From positions 1 through 26,636 of the forward strand of contig JAFAUA010000104.1 in assembly GCA_019243595.1 (NCBI GenBank): a stretch of 26,636 bases of DNA, given 5' to 3'. The stretch is from Acidimicrobiia bacterium. Lineage in GTDB: Bacteria; Actinomycetota; Acidimicrobiia; Acidimicrobiales; AC-14. Within the stretch, counting starts at the first letter, position 1; each line of letters opens with the position of its first letter. A model generated the notes under the pieces. It did no database searches and was not told the origin of the DNA. It was given only the letters and a program-made list of their open reading frames with translations. The translations under genes and the position numbers were made by a program. Below, piece by piece: positions 18,290 to 25,360 of this stretch.

Positions 18290-19477
18290 CTAGTTGTCCG
18301 ACGTGAGGATCAGGCCGCTCGTCGGCACGCCTGTCCCGGCGGTGACGAGTACCGCGCCGTCACCTTCGACCTGGTTGACCGACGTGCCCCGCACCTGGCG
18401 CACGCCCTCGCTGATGCCGTTCATGCCGTGGACGTAGGCCTCGCCCAACTGACCGCCGTTGGTGTTGACCGGCAGTCGTCCGCCGACCTCGATGGCACCG
18501 CCCGCGATGAAGTCTTTGGCCTCGCCGCGGCCGCAGAACCCGAACTCCTCGAGCTGGGCCAGCACGAACGGCGTGAAGTGGTCGTAGAGCACCGCGGTCC
18601 TGATGTCGTCGGTCTTCAGGCCCGACTGGGCCCAGAGCTGGCGGGCGACGACGCCCATCTCCGGCAGTCCGGTCATGTCGTCGCGGTAGTAGCTGGTCAT
18701 CGACTCCTGGTCGCGACCCGCGCCCTGGGCGGCGGCGGCGATGACGACCGGCGGCTGCTTGAGGTCCCGCGCCCGCTCGACGGTCGTGACGATCTGGGCC
18801 ACGGCGCCGTCGCTCTCCTGACAGCAGTCGAGCAGGTGCAGCGGCTCGACGATCCAGCGCGAGGCCTGGTGGTCCTCGAGGGTGATGGGCTGCTCGTAGA
18901 ACCAGGCGTTGGGGTTGTTGGCCGCGTGGCGGCGGTCGGCGACGGCGACGGTGCCGAAGTCGGCACTGGTCGCGCCGTAGGCGTGCATGTAGCGGCGGGC
19001 GAACATGGCGACCCACTGGGCCGGAGTCAGCAGCCCGAATGGCACCAGCCAGCCGTAGTGGACGCCGTCGGCGTTCGGGATGGGCTGCCGGCGCTGGACC
19101 CCGGCGCCGAAGCGGCTCCACGACCGGCCGTTCAGGGCCCGGTAGGTCACGACGACCTCGGCCGCACCGGTCGCCACGGCCATGGCCGCGGAGTGGACCG
19201 TGCCGCATGCCGCTCCCCCGCCGTGGTGGATGCGGCTGAAGTAGGTCAGGTCCCCGATGCCGACGCTGCGGGCGATCTCGATCTCGTCGTTGCTGTCCAT
19301 GGTGAACGTCACCATGCCGTCGACATCCGACGGGGCCAGCCCGGCGTCGTCGAGCGCCATCTTCACGGCCTCGGTCGCCAGCCGAAGCTCCGTGCGTCCC
19401 GAGTCCTTGGAGAACTCGGTGGCCCCGATGCCGACGATGGCGGCCTTACCGGCGAGCCCGCTGCCGTTCGCCGTCAC
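18290..19477 (-). CDS. ltp2: Ltp2-type steroid side-chain aldolase
   Basis: 395 aa from GTG at 19477, whose codon overlaps the chsH1 stop as GTGA. Thiolase-fold enzyme; Ltp2 splits the 17-hydroxy-3-oxo-4-pregnene-20-carboxyl-CoA aldol to androstenedione and propionyl-CoA, the final side-chain step. Tyr298 (VLYDHFTPF) and Tyr348 (GEAYVHGMNG) are 50 residues apart and align with catalytic Tyr294 and Tyr344 reported for Thermomonospora curvata Ltp2. Many stretches (IVGIGATEFSKDSGR, ADRRHAANNP, LLDCCQESDGAVA, GTGVPTSGLIL) match Rv3540c as remembered. Ltp2 needs the DUF35 domain of ChsH2 as partner, and chsH2 is two genes upstream in the same operon. Confidence 0.93.
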   Translation of the reverse strand: MTANGSGLAGKAAIVGIGATEFSKDSGRTELRLATEAVKMALDDAGLAPSDVDGMVTFTMDSNDEIEIARSVGIGDLTYFSRIHHGGGAACGTVHSAAMAVATGAAEVVVTYRALNGRSWSRFGAGVQRRQPIPNADGVHYGWLVPFGLLTPAQWVAMFARRYMHAYGATSADFGTVAVADRRHAANNPNAWFYEQPITLEDHQASRWIVEPLHLLDCCQESDGAVAQIVTTVERARDLKQPPVVIAAAAQGAGRDQESMTSYYRDDMTGLPEMGVVARQLWAQSGLKTDDIRTAVLYDHFTPFVLAQLEEFGFCGRGEAKDFIAGGAIEVGGRLPVNTNGGQLGEAYVHGMNGISEGVRQVRGTSVNQVEGDGAVLVTAGTGVPTSGLILTSDN

Positions 19478-19884
19478 GAGGGAAGCACCAACGACACCGT
19501 GCCAACGACGTGGTCACCCAGGCTGTTCTCGCCCTTGATCTCGACTTCGATCAGGCCGTCGTCGCTCTTGGACTTGACCCGACCGGTCATCAGCATGGTG
19601 TCGTCGGGATAGTTCGGGGCGCCGAGGCGGATGGCGACCTTCTTCAGAATGGCGCTGGGGCCGGCCCAGTCGGTGACGAAGCGGCCCACCCACCCGTTGG
19701 TCGTGAGGATGTTCATGAAGATGTCCTTCGACCCGCGCGCCTTGGCCAGCTCGGCGTCGTGGTGGACGTCCTGGTAGTCGCGCGAGGCGATGGCGCCGGC
19801 GACGATCGCCGTGCGCGTGATCGGCACGTCGAGCGGGGGCAGCTCGTCGCCCTCGTTGACGTCGGCGTAGGTCAGTGACTTCAC
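19474..19884 (-). CDS. chsH1: MaoC-like enoyl-CoA hydratase subunit ChsH1
   Basis: 136 aa from GTG at 19884, overlapping the chsH2 stop as GTGA; the frame is open further upstream only by running through chsH2. Single hot-dog domain. The active-site sequence ASRDYQDVHHD gives Asp37 and His42, corresponding to Asp29 and His34 of M. tuberculosis ChsH1. GSKDIFMNILTTNGWVGRFV and DWAGPSAILKK match Rv3541c closely from memory. It pairs with ChsH2 to hydrate the 17(20)-enoyl-CoA intermediate before the Ltp2 reaction. This frame is easily missed because the start codon is GTG. Confidence 0.92.
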   Translation of the reverse strand: MKSLTYADVNEGDELPPLDVPITRTAIVAGAIASRDYQDVHHDAELAKARGSKDIFMNILTTNGWVGRFVTDWAGPSAILKKVAIRLGAPNYPDDTMLMTGRVKSKSDDGLIEVEIKGENSLGDHVVGTVSLVLPS

Positions 19885-20816
19885 GCGGACACCGGTGCGA
19901 ACAGCGGGAGCGTCAGCTCGTCGTGGACCTTCACGAACTTGACCTCGACCGGCATCCCGACTTCGACGGCGTGGGGGTCGATGTCGATCACGTTGGAGAT
20001 CAGCCGCGTCCCCTCCTCGAGCGCGATCACGGCGACGACGTACGGGTAGTCGAAGAACGGCACCTGCGGATAGTGCGGGATGATGAAGCTGAAGACCTCG
20101 CCCTTGCCGCTCGATTGCACGGTGTCCCACTCGAGGGCCTGGCAGTTGGGGCACATCGGCCGTGGCGGGTGACGCAGCTGACCGCACGCCGAGCACCGTT
20201 GGATCAACAGCTCGCCGCGGTCGACACCCTCCCAGAAGAAGGCGTTGTCCTGGTTGCGCGGCGGCACCGGCCGAGGCGCTTTCGGCTCCGTCTTCTCGGG
20301 CGGCCTGAACTTCAGGATGCGGAACCGCATCGTGGCGACGAGCTCGCCATTCTGGTCCCGGAATTCGGTGCGCGTGGTGACGAAGTGGCCCACACCGAGG
20401 CCCGTCTTCTTCTCCGGCGACACGTCCTCGATGACCTGCTCGGCCGTGAGGTCGTCGCCGAGATGGAGGTACCGCTCGTACTCCTGCTCGCAGTTGGTGG
20501 CGACGACCGACGTGAACCCGGCTGCGTCGAGGAGGCCCATGAGCTCGGCCTGCGCGCCGCCGCCCTCGGATGGCGGCGGGACGAGCCCCCGCATCGTCCA
20601 CGCCTGCAGCATGGTGGGCGGGGCGACGACCTGGCCGTGTACCGAGGCAGCCGCCGCGGACGGGTCGGTGTAGATCGGGTTGGTGTCGCCGACGGCGTCG
20701 CACCAATGGCGGATCATCGGCTGGTTGACTTCGTCCCACGCCCGGAACGGCGCACCGGCGGGCTTCCCCACCAGGCCCCGCAGCTTTTCGAGCAACGCGC
20801 CGCCGTCGTCAGACAT
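19881..20816 (-). CDS. chsH2: ChsH2: MaoC-like domain fused to DUF35
   Basis: 311 aa, the same length as the M. tuberculosis protein. Residues about 20-170 form a hot-dog (MaoC) domain in which the hydratase motif is altered to GDTNPIYTD (Tyr49 in place of the catalytic His). This fits the non-catalytic partner role of ChsH2. Residues about 190-311 are DUF35: a complete zinc ribbon (CSACG, then CPNCQ) plus an OB-fold that docks Ltp2. The first gene of the chsH2-chsH1-ltp2-fadE unit. The assigned ATG overlaps a KstR-type operator by one base. Either the mRNA is almost leaderless or translation starts slightly downstream (TTG at codon 8 or GTG at codon 16). Confidence 0.92.
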   Translation of the reverse strand: MSDDGGALLEKLRGLVGKPAGAPFRAWDEVNQPMIRHWCDAVGDTNPIYTDPSAAAASVHGQVVAPPTMLQAWTMRGLVPPPSEGGGAQAELMGLLDAAGFTSVVATNCEQEYERYLHLGDDLTAEQVIEDVSPEKKTGLGVGHFVTTRTEFRDQNGELVATMRFRILKFRPPEKTEPKAPRPVPPRNQDNAFFWEGVDRGELLIQRCSACGQLRHPPRPMCPNCQALEWDTVQSSGKGEVFSFIIPHYPQVPFFDYPYVVAVIALEEGTRLISNVIDIDPHAVEVGMPVEVKFVKVHDELTLPLFAPVSA

Positions 20817-20829
20817 AGAACGCGTTCTA
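20816..20829. promoter_or_regulatory. KstR-type operator 3 (upstream of chsH2), overlapping its start codon
   Basis: TAGAACGCGTTCTA is a perfect 14-bp palindrome and a full match to TNNAACNNGTTNNA. It sits in the 33-bp gap after the ferredoxin gene; its last base is the A of the chsH2 ATG. On the minus strand TAAAGT (20834-20829) immediately precedes it and could be a -10 for a near-leaderless transcript. Confidence 0.78.
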
Positions 20830-20849
20830 CTTTAGCCAGACGGCCGTCG

Positions 20850-21044
20850 CTAGTCCTCTTCGACGGAGAGCGCCTGCTTCGGGCACGAACGGACGGCGTC
20901 CATCACCTTGGCCCGCAACGACTCGTCGGGGTGCTCCTGGAGGATGTCGAGCTCGTCGTCGTCGTTGATGCGGAAGACGTCGGGCACCAGCCCCTCGCAG
21001 ACCCCGTTGCTCTCGCACAGGTCCCGGTCGACGATCACCCTCAT
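20850..21044 (-). CDS. 3Fe-4S single-cluster ferredoxin (FdxD-like)
   Basis: 64 aa from ATG at 21044, with GGGAGG about ten bases upstream; a TTG one codon earlier is less likely. Cluster ligands are Cys10, Cys16 and Cys54 (CESNGVC, then CPKQAL). The position of the fourth ligand is Asn13, which defines the 3Fe-4S class used as electron donor to cytochromes P450. It resembles mycobacterial FdxD (MRVIVDRD start). No P450 is present in the window, so its partner, perhaps a CYP125-like steroid hydroxylase, is encoded elsewhere. It shares one base with the upstream hydrolase stop and ends 33 bp before chsH2. Confidence 0.92.
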   Translation of the reverse strand: MRVIVDRDLCESNGVCEGLVPDVFRINDDDELDILQEHPDESLRAKVMDAVRSCPKQALSVEED

Positions 21045-22312
21045 CAAGCAACAACCTCCCGATCGGTCCGCTCACGGTGGCGGTACCGGGTGTACATGTA
21101 GTCGACGTAGCGCTCTATGGCCCGGATGATGTGGGCCGTGCGGACCGACGGGAACACGTCGAACGCGTGCTGGGCGCCGGGCAGCTCGGCGTAGACGACC
21201 GGTTCGCGAGACACGGCGCGCAGTTTCTCGACGAAGTAGTGGGCCTCGGCGACCGGCACGAGCGTGTCGTTGTGGCCGTGGATGACGAAGAACGGCGGAT
21301 CGTCGGGCGTGATGCGGTCGAGCGGCGACGCCTTGGCCCAGCCCTCGGGGTCGGCAGCCAGCTTGGTCGGCATCACGGATCGCTCGAGGAAGCGGCGCAT
21401 GCCCCGCTCCCCGATCTTTCCGCGCACGTTGTTGCGGCCGGTGAAGTCGTACACGCCGTAGTAGGGAACGGCAGCGAACACACTGGTGTCGGCGTCCTCG
21501 AACCCGGGCTGGTACTCGGGGTCGTTCTGGGTCAGCGCTACCAGTGCGGTGAGGTGCCCGCCCGCCGACCCGCCGGTCACCACGATGAAGTCCGTGTCGG
21601 CGCCGTACTCCTCGCCGTGCTCGCGGATCCACGCCAGCGCCTGCTTGAGGTCGACGAGCATGTCGGGGAACCGCGAGCGCGGACCGAGCCTGTAGTTCGG
21701 CGCGAAGCACACCCAGCCACGAGCGCTCAGGTGCTCCATCAGCGGCTTTCCCTGCTGGTCCTTGCTGCCGATCACCCAGCCACCGCCATGGATCTGCAGC
21801 AGCGTCGGGCACTTCGTCGGATGGTCCCTGTGGCGGTAGACGTCGATCCTGTTGCGACGCTTGTAGGGGCCGTAGCTGAGGTTCTTGATGCGCTCGACTT
21901 CGGGCACCCCGGCGCGGGCCAGCAGCAGACGGGCCCAAGGGATGGTCGGGTCGTGGCGCGCCGAGAGATCAGGGTCGATGTGGTCGAGGTAGTCGTCGCC
22001 TAGGCCCTCCTTCAGGGCCCGCTCGGCGACCTCGCCCGCGGCGCGGGCGATGGCGATCAGGTACAGCGTGCCGATGATCGAGAACGCCATGAGGGCGACC
22101 GCCGCGTACCCCTGCCAGCCCTCGAGCGCGCCCAGCACTGGGAACACCACGAGGATCGCCACCTCGATGCCGAGGCGTTGGGGCGCCAGCTCGGTCGCCA
22201 GCCACCCCGGGAAGAACGAGCCAATTGACAGCACGCTCCAGGGGAACGGCCGGATGGCGTTGAACGTCGTGACGGCGCTGAACGCGGCGACGCCGAAGAA
22301 AACCCATTCCAT
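21044..22312 (-). CDS. Membrane-associated alpha/beta hydrolase, hormone-sensitive-lipase type
   Basis: 422 aa. Residues 1-90 contain hydrophobic segments (about 3-18, 26-40, 48-62, 68-88) that should hold the enzyme at the membrane. The catalytic domain has HGGGW (175-179, oxyanion hole), nucleophile Ser249 in GGSAGG, Asp349 in HGHNDTLVP and His382 in QHAFDVF. It would hydrolyse a carboxylic ester, perhaps a lipid or sterol ester given the context; similar architecture is seen in mycobacterial Lip proteins such as LipC. The substrate is not known. It follows the short crotonase gene by 29 bp and overlaps the ferredoxin gene by one base. Confidence 0.92.
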   Translation of the reverse strand: MEWVFFGVAAFSAVTTFNAIRPFPWSVLSIGSFFPGWLATELAPQRLGIEVAILVVFPVLGALEGWQGYAAVALMAFSIIGTLYLIAIARAAGEVAERALKEGLGDDYLDHIDPDLSARHDPTIPWARLLLARAGVPEVERIKNLSYGPYKRRNRIDVYRHRDHPTKCPTLLQIHGGGWVIGSKDQQGKPLMEHLSARGWVCFAPNYRLGPRSRFPDMLVDLKQALAWIREHGEEYGADTDFIVVTGGSAGGHLTALVALTQNDPEYQPGFEDADTSVFAAVPYYGVYDFTGRNNVRGKIGERGMRRFLERSVMPTKLAADPEGWAKASPLDRITPDDPPFFVIHGHNDTLVPVAEAHYFVEKLRAVSREPVVYAELPGAQHAFDVFPSVRTAHIIRAIERYVDYMYTRYRHRERTDREVVA

Positions 22313-22341
22313 GGATTCAGTTTCTTCCCGCTTGCCCGGTC

Positions 22342-22992
22342 CTACAAATCAAGGGTGTTGGCGGCGACGACCCCGGCCCGGCGGACGAACTTCGCCTTGG
22401 TGCGCAGGAGCACCTCTCGCGGCGCTCGGGCGATGGCCTCTGCGGTCTGGGCGGCGACCGCCGGAAGCTCGTCGACGGGCACGGCTGCAGAGACGAAGCC
22501 GACGCGGAGAGCCTCGGCGGCGTCCATCGTGCGGCCGGTCAGGCACAGGTCGCGGGCCAGCGAGCCGCCCACCAGATCGTGCAGCGGCCCGTAGACGACA
22601 TCGCCGAACGCCAGCTCCGGATGCGAGAAGCGAGCGGTGTCGGCCGCCACCCGCACGTCACACATGACGGCCAGGTCGAAGCCGCCGGCCAAGGCCGGGC
22701 CGTTCACCGCCGCGACCGTCGGCAATGGGAACTCGAGCCATGTTCGGTGGAACCGGTCGCTCGACGCCCAGAGCTCCTCAGCCAGCTCGGGTCGCTCGAA
22801 CTCGCGCAGGTCGAACCCGGCCGAGAAAACATCCCCGGCGCCGGTGACGACGACAGCCCTGCACTCGTCGTCGGCCGCCAACTTGTCGAGCGCGTCGCTG
22901 ACCGCGTCGCGCACGGCGATCGAAAGTGCGTTGCGCTTCTCCGGCCGGTTCAGGGTGATGGTGGCGACCCCAGTCGAGGGGCCGTCGACCAC
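22342..22992 (-). CDS. Short enoyl-CoA hydratase/isomerase family protein
   Basis: 216 aa from GTG at 22992, 7 bp after the WS/DGAT stop. The N-terminus VATITLNRPEKRNAL is complete for a crotonase. Oxyanion-hole segments are DVFSAGFDLREF and NGPALAGGFDLAV; Glu126 in HPELAFG is present. The second acidic position is Asp148 in ARDLCLTG. The protein ends at about residue 216 where typical members run to about 260, so part of the C-terminal helical region used for trimer packing is missing. There is no sign of a frameshift in the sequence just after the stop. Activity is uncertain. The Shine-Dalgarno is weak. Confidence 0.85.
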   Translation of the reverse strand: MVDGPSTGVATITLNRPEKRNALSIAVRDAVSDALDKLAADDECRAVVVTGAGDVFSAGFDLREFERPELAEELWASSDRFHRTWLEFPLPTVAAVNGPALAGGFDLAVMCDVRVAADTARFSHPELAFGDVVYGPLHDLVGGSLARDLCLTGRTMDAAEALRVGFVSAAVPVDELPAVAAQTAEAIARAPREVLLRTKAKFVRRAGVVAANTLDL

Positions 22993-22999
22993 GACGCTG

Positions 23000-24427
23000 T
23001 CAGCCAGTCTTGGCTCCGCTGGCCGCGTCGGCCGCCTTCTTGAGCTCGGCCAGGGACTCCTCGATGTCGGCCGCCATGTCCCACACGTCGGGGACGCTCT
23101 CTCGGGCGACCATCAGGCCGATGTCGATGTCGTCCATGTAGCTGATGACGGTGATGTTGAGGCCTGCGCCCTCCATCACCGGACCCATCGGGAACAGCGA
23201 AACCAGCTTGGCCCCCGCGAAGTAGAGCGGGAACGGCGGACCCGGCACGTTGGAGATGACCAGGTTGTGGATCACCGGCCCGCGGTCGGCCAGCTTGGAG
23301 CTCGAGTACAGGCGCATGGCCAGGCCGAACAGCCGCGGCGCTGCGAACTCGGTCAGGCTCTGCAGCATGTCGGCGCCGATGGCGTTGTGCTCCTCCTTGG
23401 CGCCCTTGGTGACCTCGTGGATCTTCTGGAGCCGCTCGACCGGATCGGCGACGTCGGTGGCCAGCGACGTGAACATCGCCGAGACCTTGTTGGCGCCGAC
23501 GCTCGTGTCCTCCTCGCCGTCAGGCGGTCGCACCGAGATCGGCACGGTGGCGATCAGCGACTTGTCGGGGAGCTCGCCCTTGCGCTCCAGATAGCGCCGC
23601 AGGCCACCGCCGACGACCGCCAGCACCACGTCGTTGACCGTCGTTCCGAAGGCGTTCTTGATGGCCTTGACGTCGGAGAGGTTGGCGATGGAGTAGGCGA
23701 CCTTGCGGTGAGCCGTGATGGCGCCGTTGAACGACGTGCGAGGCGCGGTCAGTGGCGCCGGCGCATTCACCGTGTCGCTCGAGCGACGGTTGCGGACCAC
23801 GTTGACCACCGCCGTCCCGGCCTTGGGAATGATCGAGAACATCGACGCCCGCCGCTTGAGTCGCGAGCGCACTGCGTAGGTGAGCAGCTCGGCGTCGGAC
23901 GGCATGCGCTCGGGCTCGCGATCGGGAGCCTCGGGCTCCTCGGTCGGGTTGGGCTCGAGGTCGAACAAGTACACCATCATGTTGGCGCCCGAAACGCCGT
24001 CGATCGTCGAGTGGTGCATCTTGGCGATGACGCCGATGTGGCCATGTTCGAGGCCCTCGACGATGTACATCTCCCACAACGGTCGGCTCCGGTCGAGCTG
24101 GCGGCTGGCGATGTCACCGGCCAGGTCGGCGAGCTCGTGGTAGCTGCCGGGGGCGGGGGCGGCGATGCGTCGGAGGTGATAGTCGAGGTCGAAGTCGGGA
24201 TCCTCGACCCACACTGGGTGGGCCAGGTCGAACGGCACCCGGGCCAGGCGTTGCGTGAACTGGGGGATCATGTGCACGCGACGCTGGATGAGGTCGCGCA
24301 CCTTCTCGAACGAGTAGCCGCCTTCGACCGTCGAGGGATCGAAGGTCATCGTCGCCGCCACGTGCATGTGGTTCGTCGGCGACTCGAGGTACAGGAAGCT
24401 GGCGTCCAGCCCGCTGAGTCGTTGCAT
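23000..24427 (-). CDS. Wax ester synthase/diacylglycerol acyltransferase (WS/DGAT) A
   Basis: 475 aa, full length. Transfers an acyl group from acyl-CoA to a fatty alcohol or diacylglycerol, making storage wax esters or triacylglycerol at the membrane. The catalytic motif HHSTIDG (138-144) fits HHxxxDG. Other family marks are the start LSGLDASFLYLESP, RPLWEMYIVEGLEHGH, NVPGPPFPLYFAGAKL and GLNITVISYMDDIDIG. Preceded after 6 bp by an alpha/beta hydrolase gene, with GGAGG in front of the ATG. A paralogue lies two genes upstream. Substrate choice between alcohol and diacylglycerol cannot be read here. Confidence 0.95.
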   Translation of the reverse strand: MQRLSGLDASFLYLESPTNHMHVAATMTFDPSTVEGGYSFEKVRDLIQRRVHMIPQFTQRLARVPFDLAHPVWVEDPDFDLDYHLRRIAAPAPGSYHELADLAGDIASRQLDRSRPLWEMYIVEGLEHGHIGVIAKMHHSTIDGVSGANMMVYLFDLEPNPTEEPEAPDREPERMPSDAELLTYAVRSRLKRRASMFSIIPKAGTAVVNVVRNRRSSDTVNAPAPLTAPRTSFNGAITAHRKVAYSIANLSDVKAIKNAFGTTVNDVVLAVVGGGLRRYLERKGELPDKSLIATVPISVRPPDGEEDTSVGANKVSAMFTSLATDVADPVERLQKIHEVTKGAKEEHNAIGADMLQSLTEFAAPRLFGLAMRLYSSSKLADRGPVIHNLVISNVPGPPFPLYFAGAKLVSLFPMGPVMEGAGLNITVISYMDDIDIGLMVARESVPDVWDMAADIEESLAELKKAADAASGAKTG

Positions 24428-24433
24428 TGGTTG

Positions 24434-25357
24434 TCAGGCCTCCTCTAGACCGGGTCCCAGCCTCTCACTGTTGTGTTCGACGCGCCCACCCACGCGGCCT
24501 GCCACCGACTCGCAGGCGTCGACCAGGCCAGGTACGAAACGTCGGTAGGCGAGCACGCACGCTGCGTGGCCGGCGTGCACGGGATGGATGGTGGCGCCAG
24601 GGATGGCATTGGCCAGCTTGATCTGGCGGGTGGGCGAGATGAAGCGGTCCCTGGTGGTGACGACGACGGCCGTCGGCACGTCGACCTGCTCGATCCACTC
24701 GTGGGAGCTGAAGCGTCCGAGCGTGCTCATCGCCTGCAGGGCGACGGTCGGGCTCGACCGGCGCAGCTCTTCGATGGCCCAGCGGCTCAGGAAGGCGTCG
24801 TCGCCGAGCTCGACCTCCTCGGGCGGCCGCCCGCCACCACGGATGCGGCCAATGACGCGCGTGCCGGCGACGATCCCCGGGACGATGCGGTACCACGTGC
24901 GCTCGCGGAGCGTGCCGCCGAAGTTCCGTGAGGTTGCCGCGAGCACAAGTCCGTCGACCCGATCACGGTGGCGGTGCCAGACCAGCTGGGCGACGGGGCC
25001 GCCGAGGGAGTAGCCGACGGGGATGAAACGCTCCACACCCAGGGCGTCGGCCACCGCCGCGATGTCGTCGGCGCAGTCGGACAGGCGGAAGCGGTTGCCG
25101 GCCGGGAACCCGCGCCCATGGCCACGCAGGTCGGTGGCGATGACGCGGTAGTGATCCGCGAGAACCGGGAACGCCGGGAACCAGTTGAGCTGGGTGGTCG
25201 CCACCAGCCCGTGGATGAGGAAAAGCACAGGCGCGCCGGGCGGCCCCTCCATCTCGTAGACGAAGGTGTCGCCCCGGCCCGGCACCTCCACAGTGCGACC
25301 GGGCGGGCGCGACACCGACGCCAGCTTGCTGACCGACAGACCGACGACCTCAAACAT
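24434..25357 (-). CDS. Alpha/beta hydrolase (epoxide hydrolase/lipase-like fold)
   Basis: 307 aa. Oxyanion region LFLIHGLVATTQLNW, then TDLRGHGRG; nucleophile Ser in VGYSLGG (about 123-129), acid in TTRDRFISP and His in HAGHAACV. The cap region includes an Arg/Gly-rich loop (GRIRGGGRPPEEVE). No signal peptide or transmembrane segment is evident. It sits between two WS/DGAT genes with gaps of 3 and 6 bp, so a lipase or acyl-ester hydrolase acting on storage lipid is a sensible but unproven role. Confidence 0.92.
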   Translation of the reverse strand: MFEVVGLSVSKLASVSRPPGRTVEVPGRGDTFVYEMEGPPGAPVLFLIHGLVATTQLNWFPAFPVLADHYRVIATDLRGHGRGFPAGNRFRLSDCADDIAAVADALGVERFIPVGYSLGGPVAQLVWHRHRDRVDGLVLAATSRNFGGTLRERTWYRIVPGIVAGTRVIGRIRGGGRPPEEVELGDDAFLSRWAIEELRRSSPTVALQAMSTLGRFSSHEWIEQVDVPTAVVVTTRDRFISPTRQIKLANAIPGATIHPVHAGHAACVLAYRRFVPGLVDACESVAGRVGGRVEHNSERLGPGLEEA

Positions 25358-25360
25358 TCG

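Noticed and set aside
22637..24448. 603-codon open frame on the plus strand
   Set aside because: Antisense to WS/DGAT A and the short crotonase; no recognisable motif or ribosome binding site.
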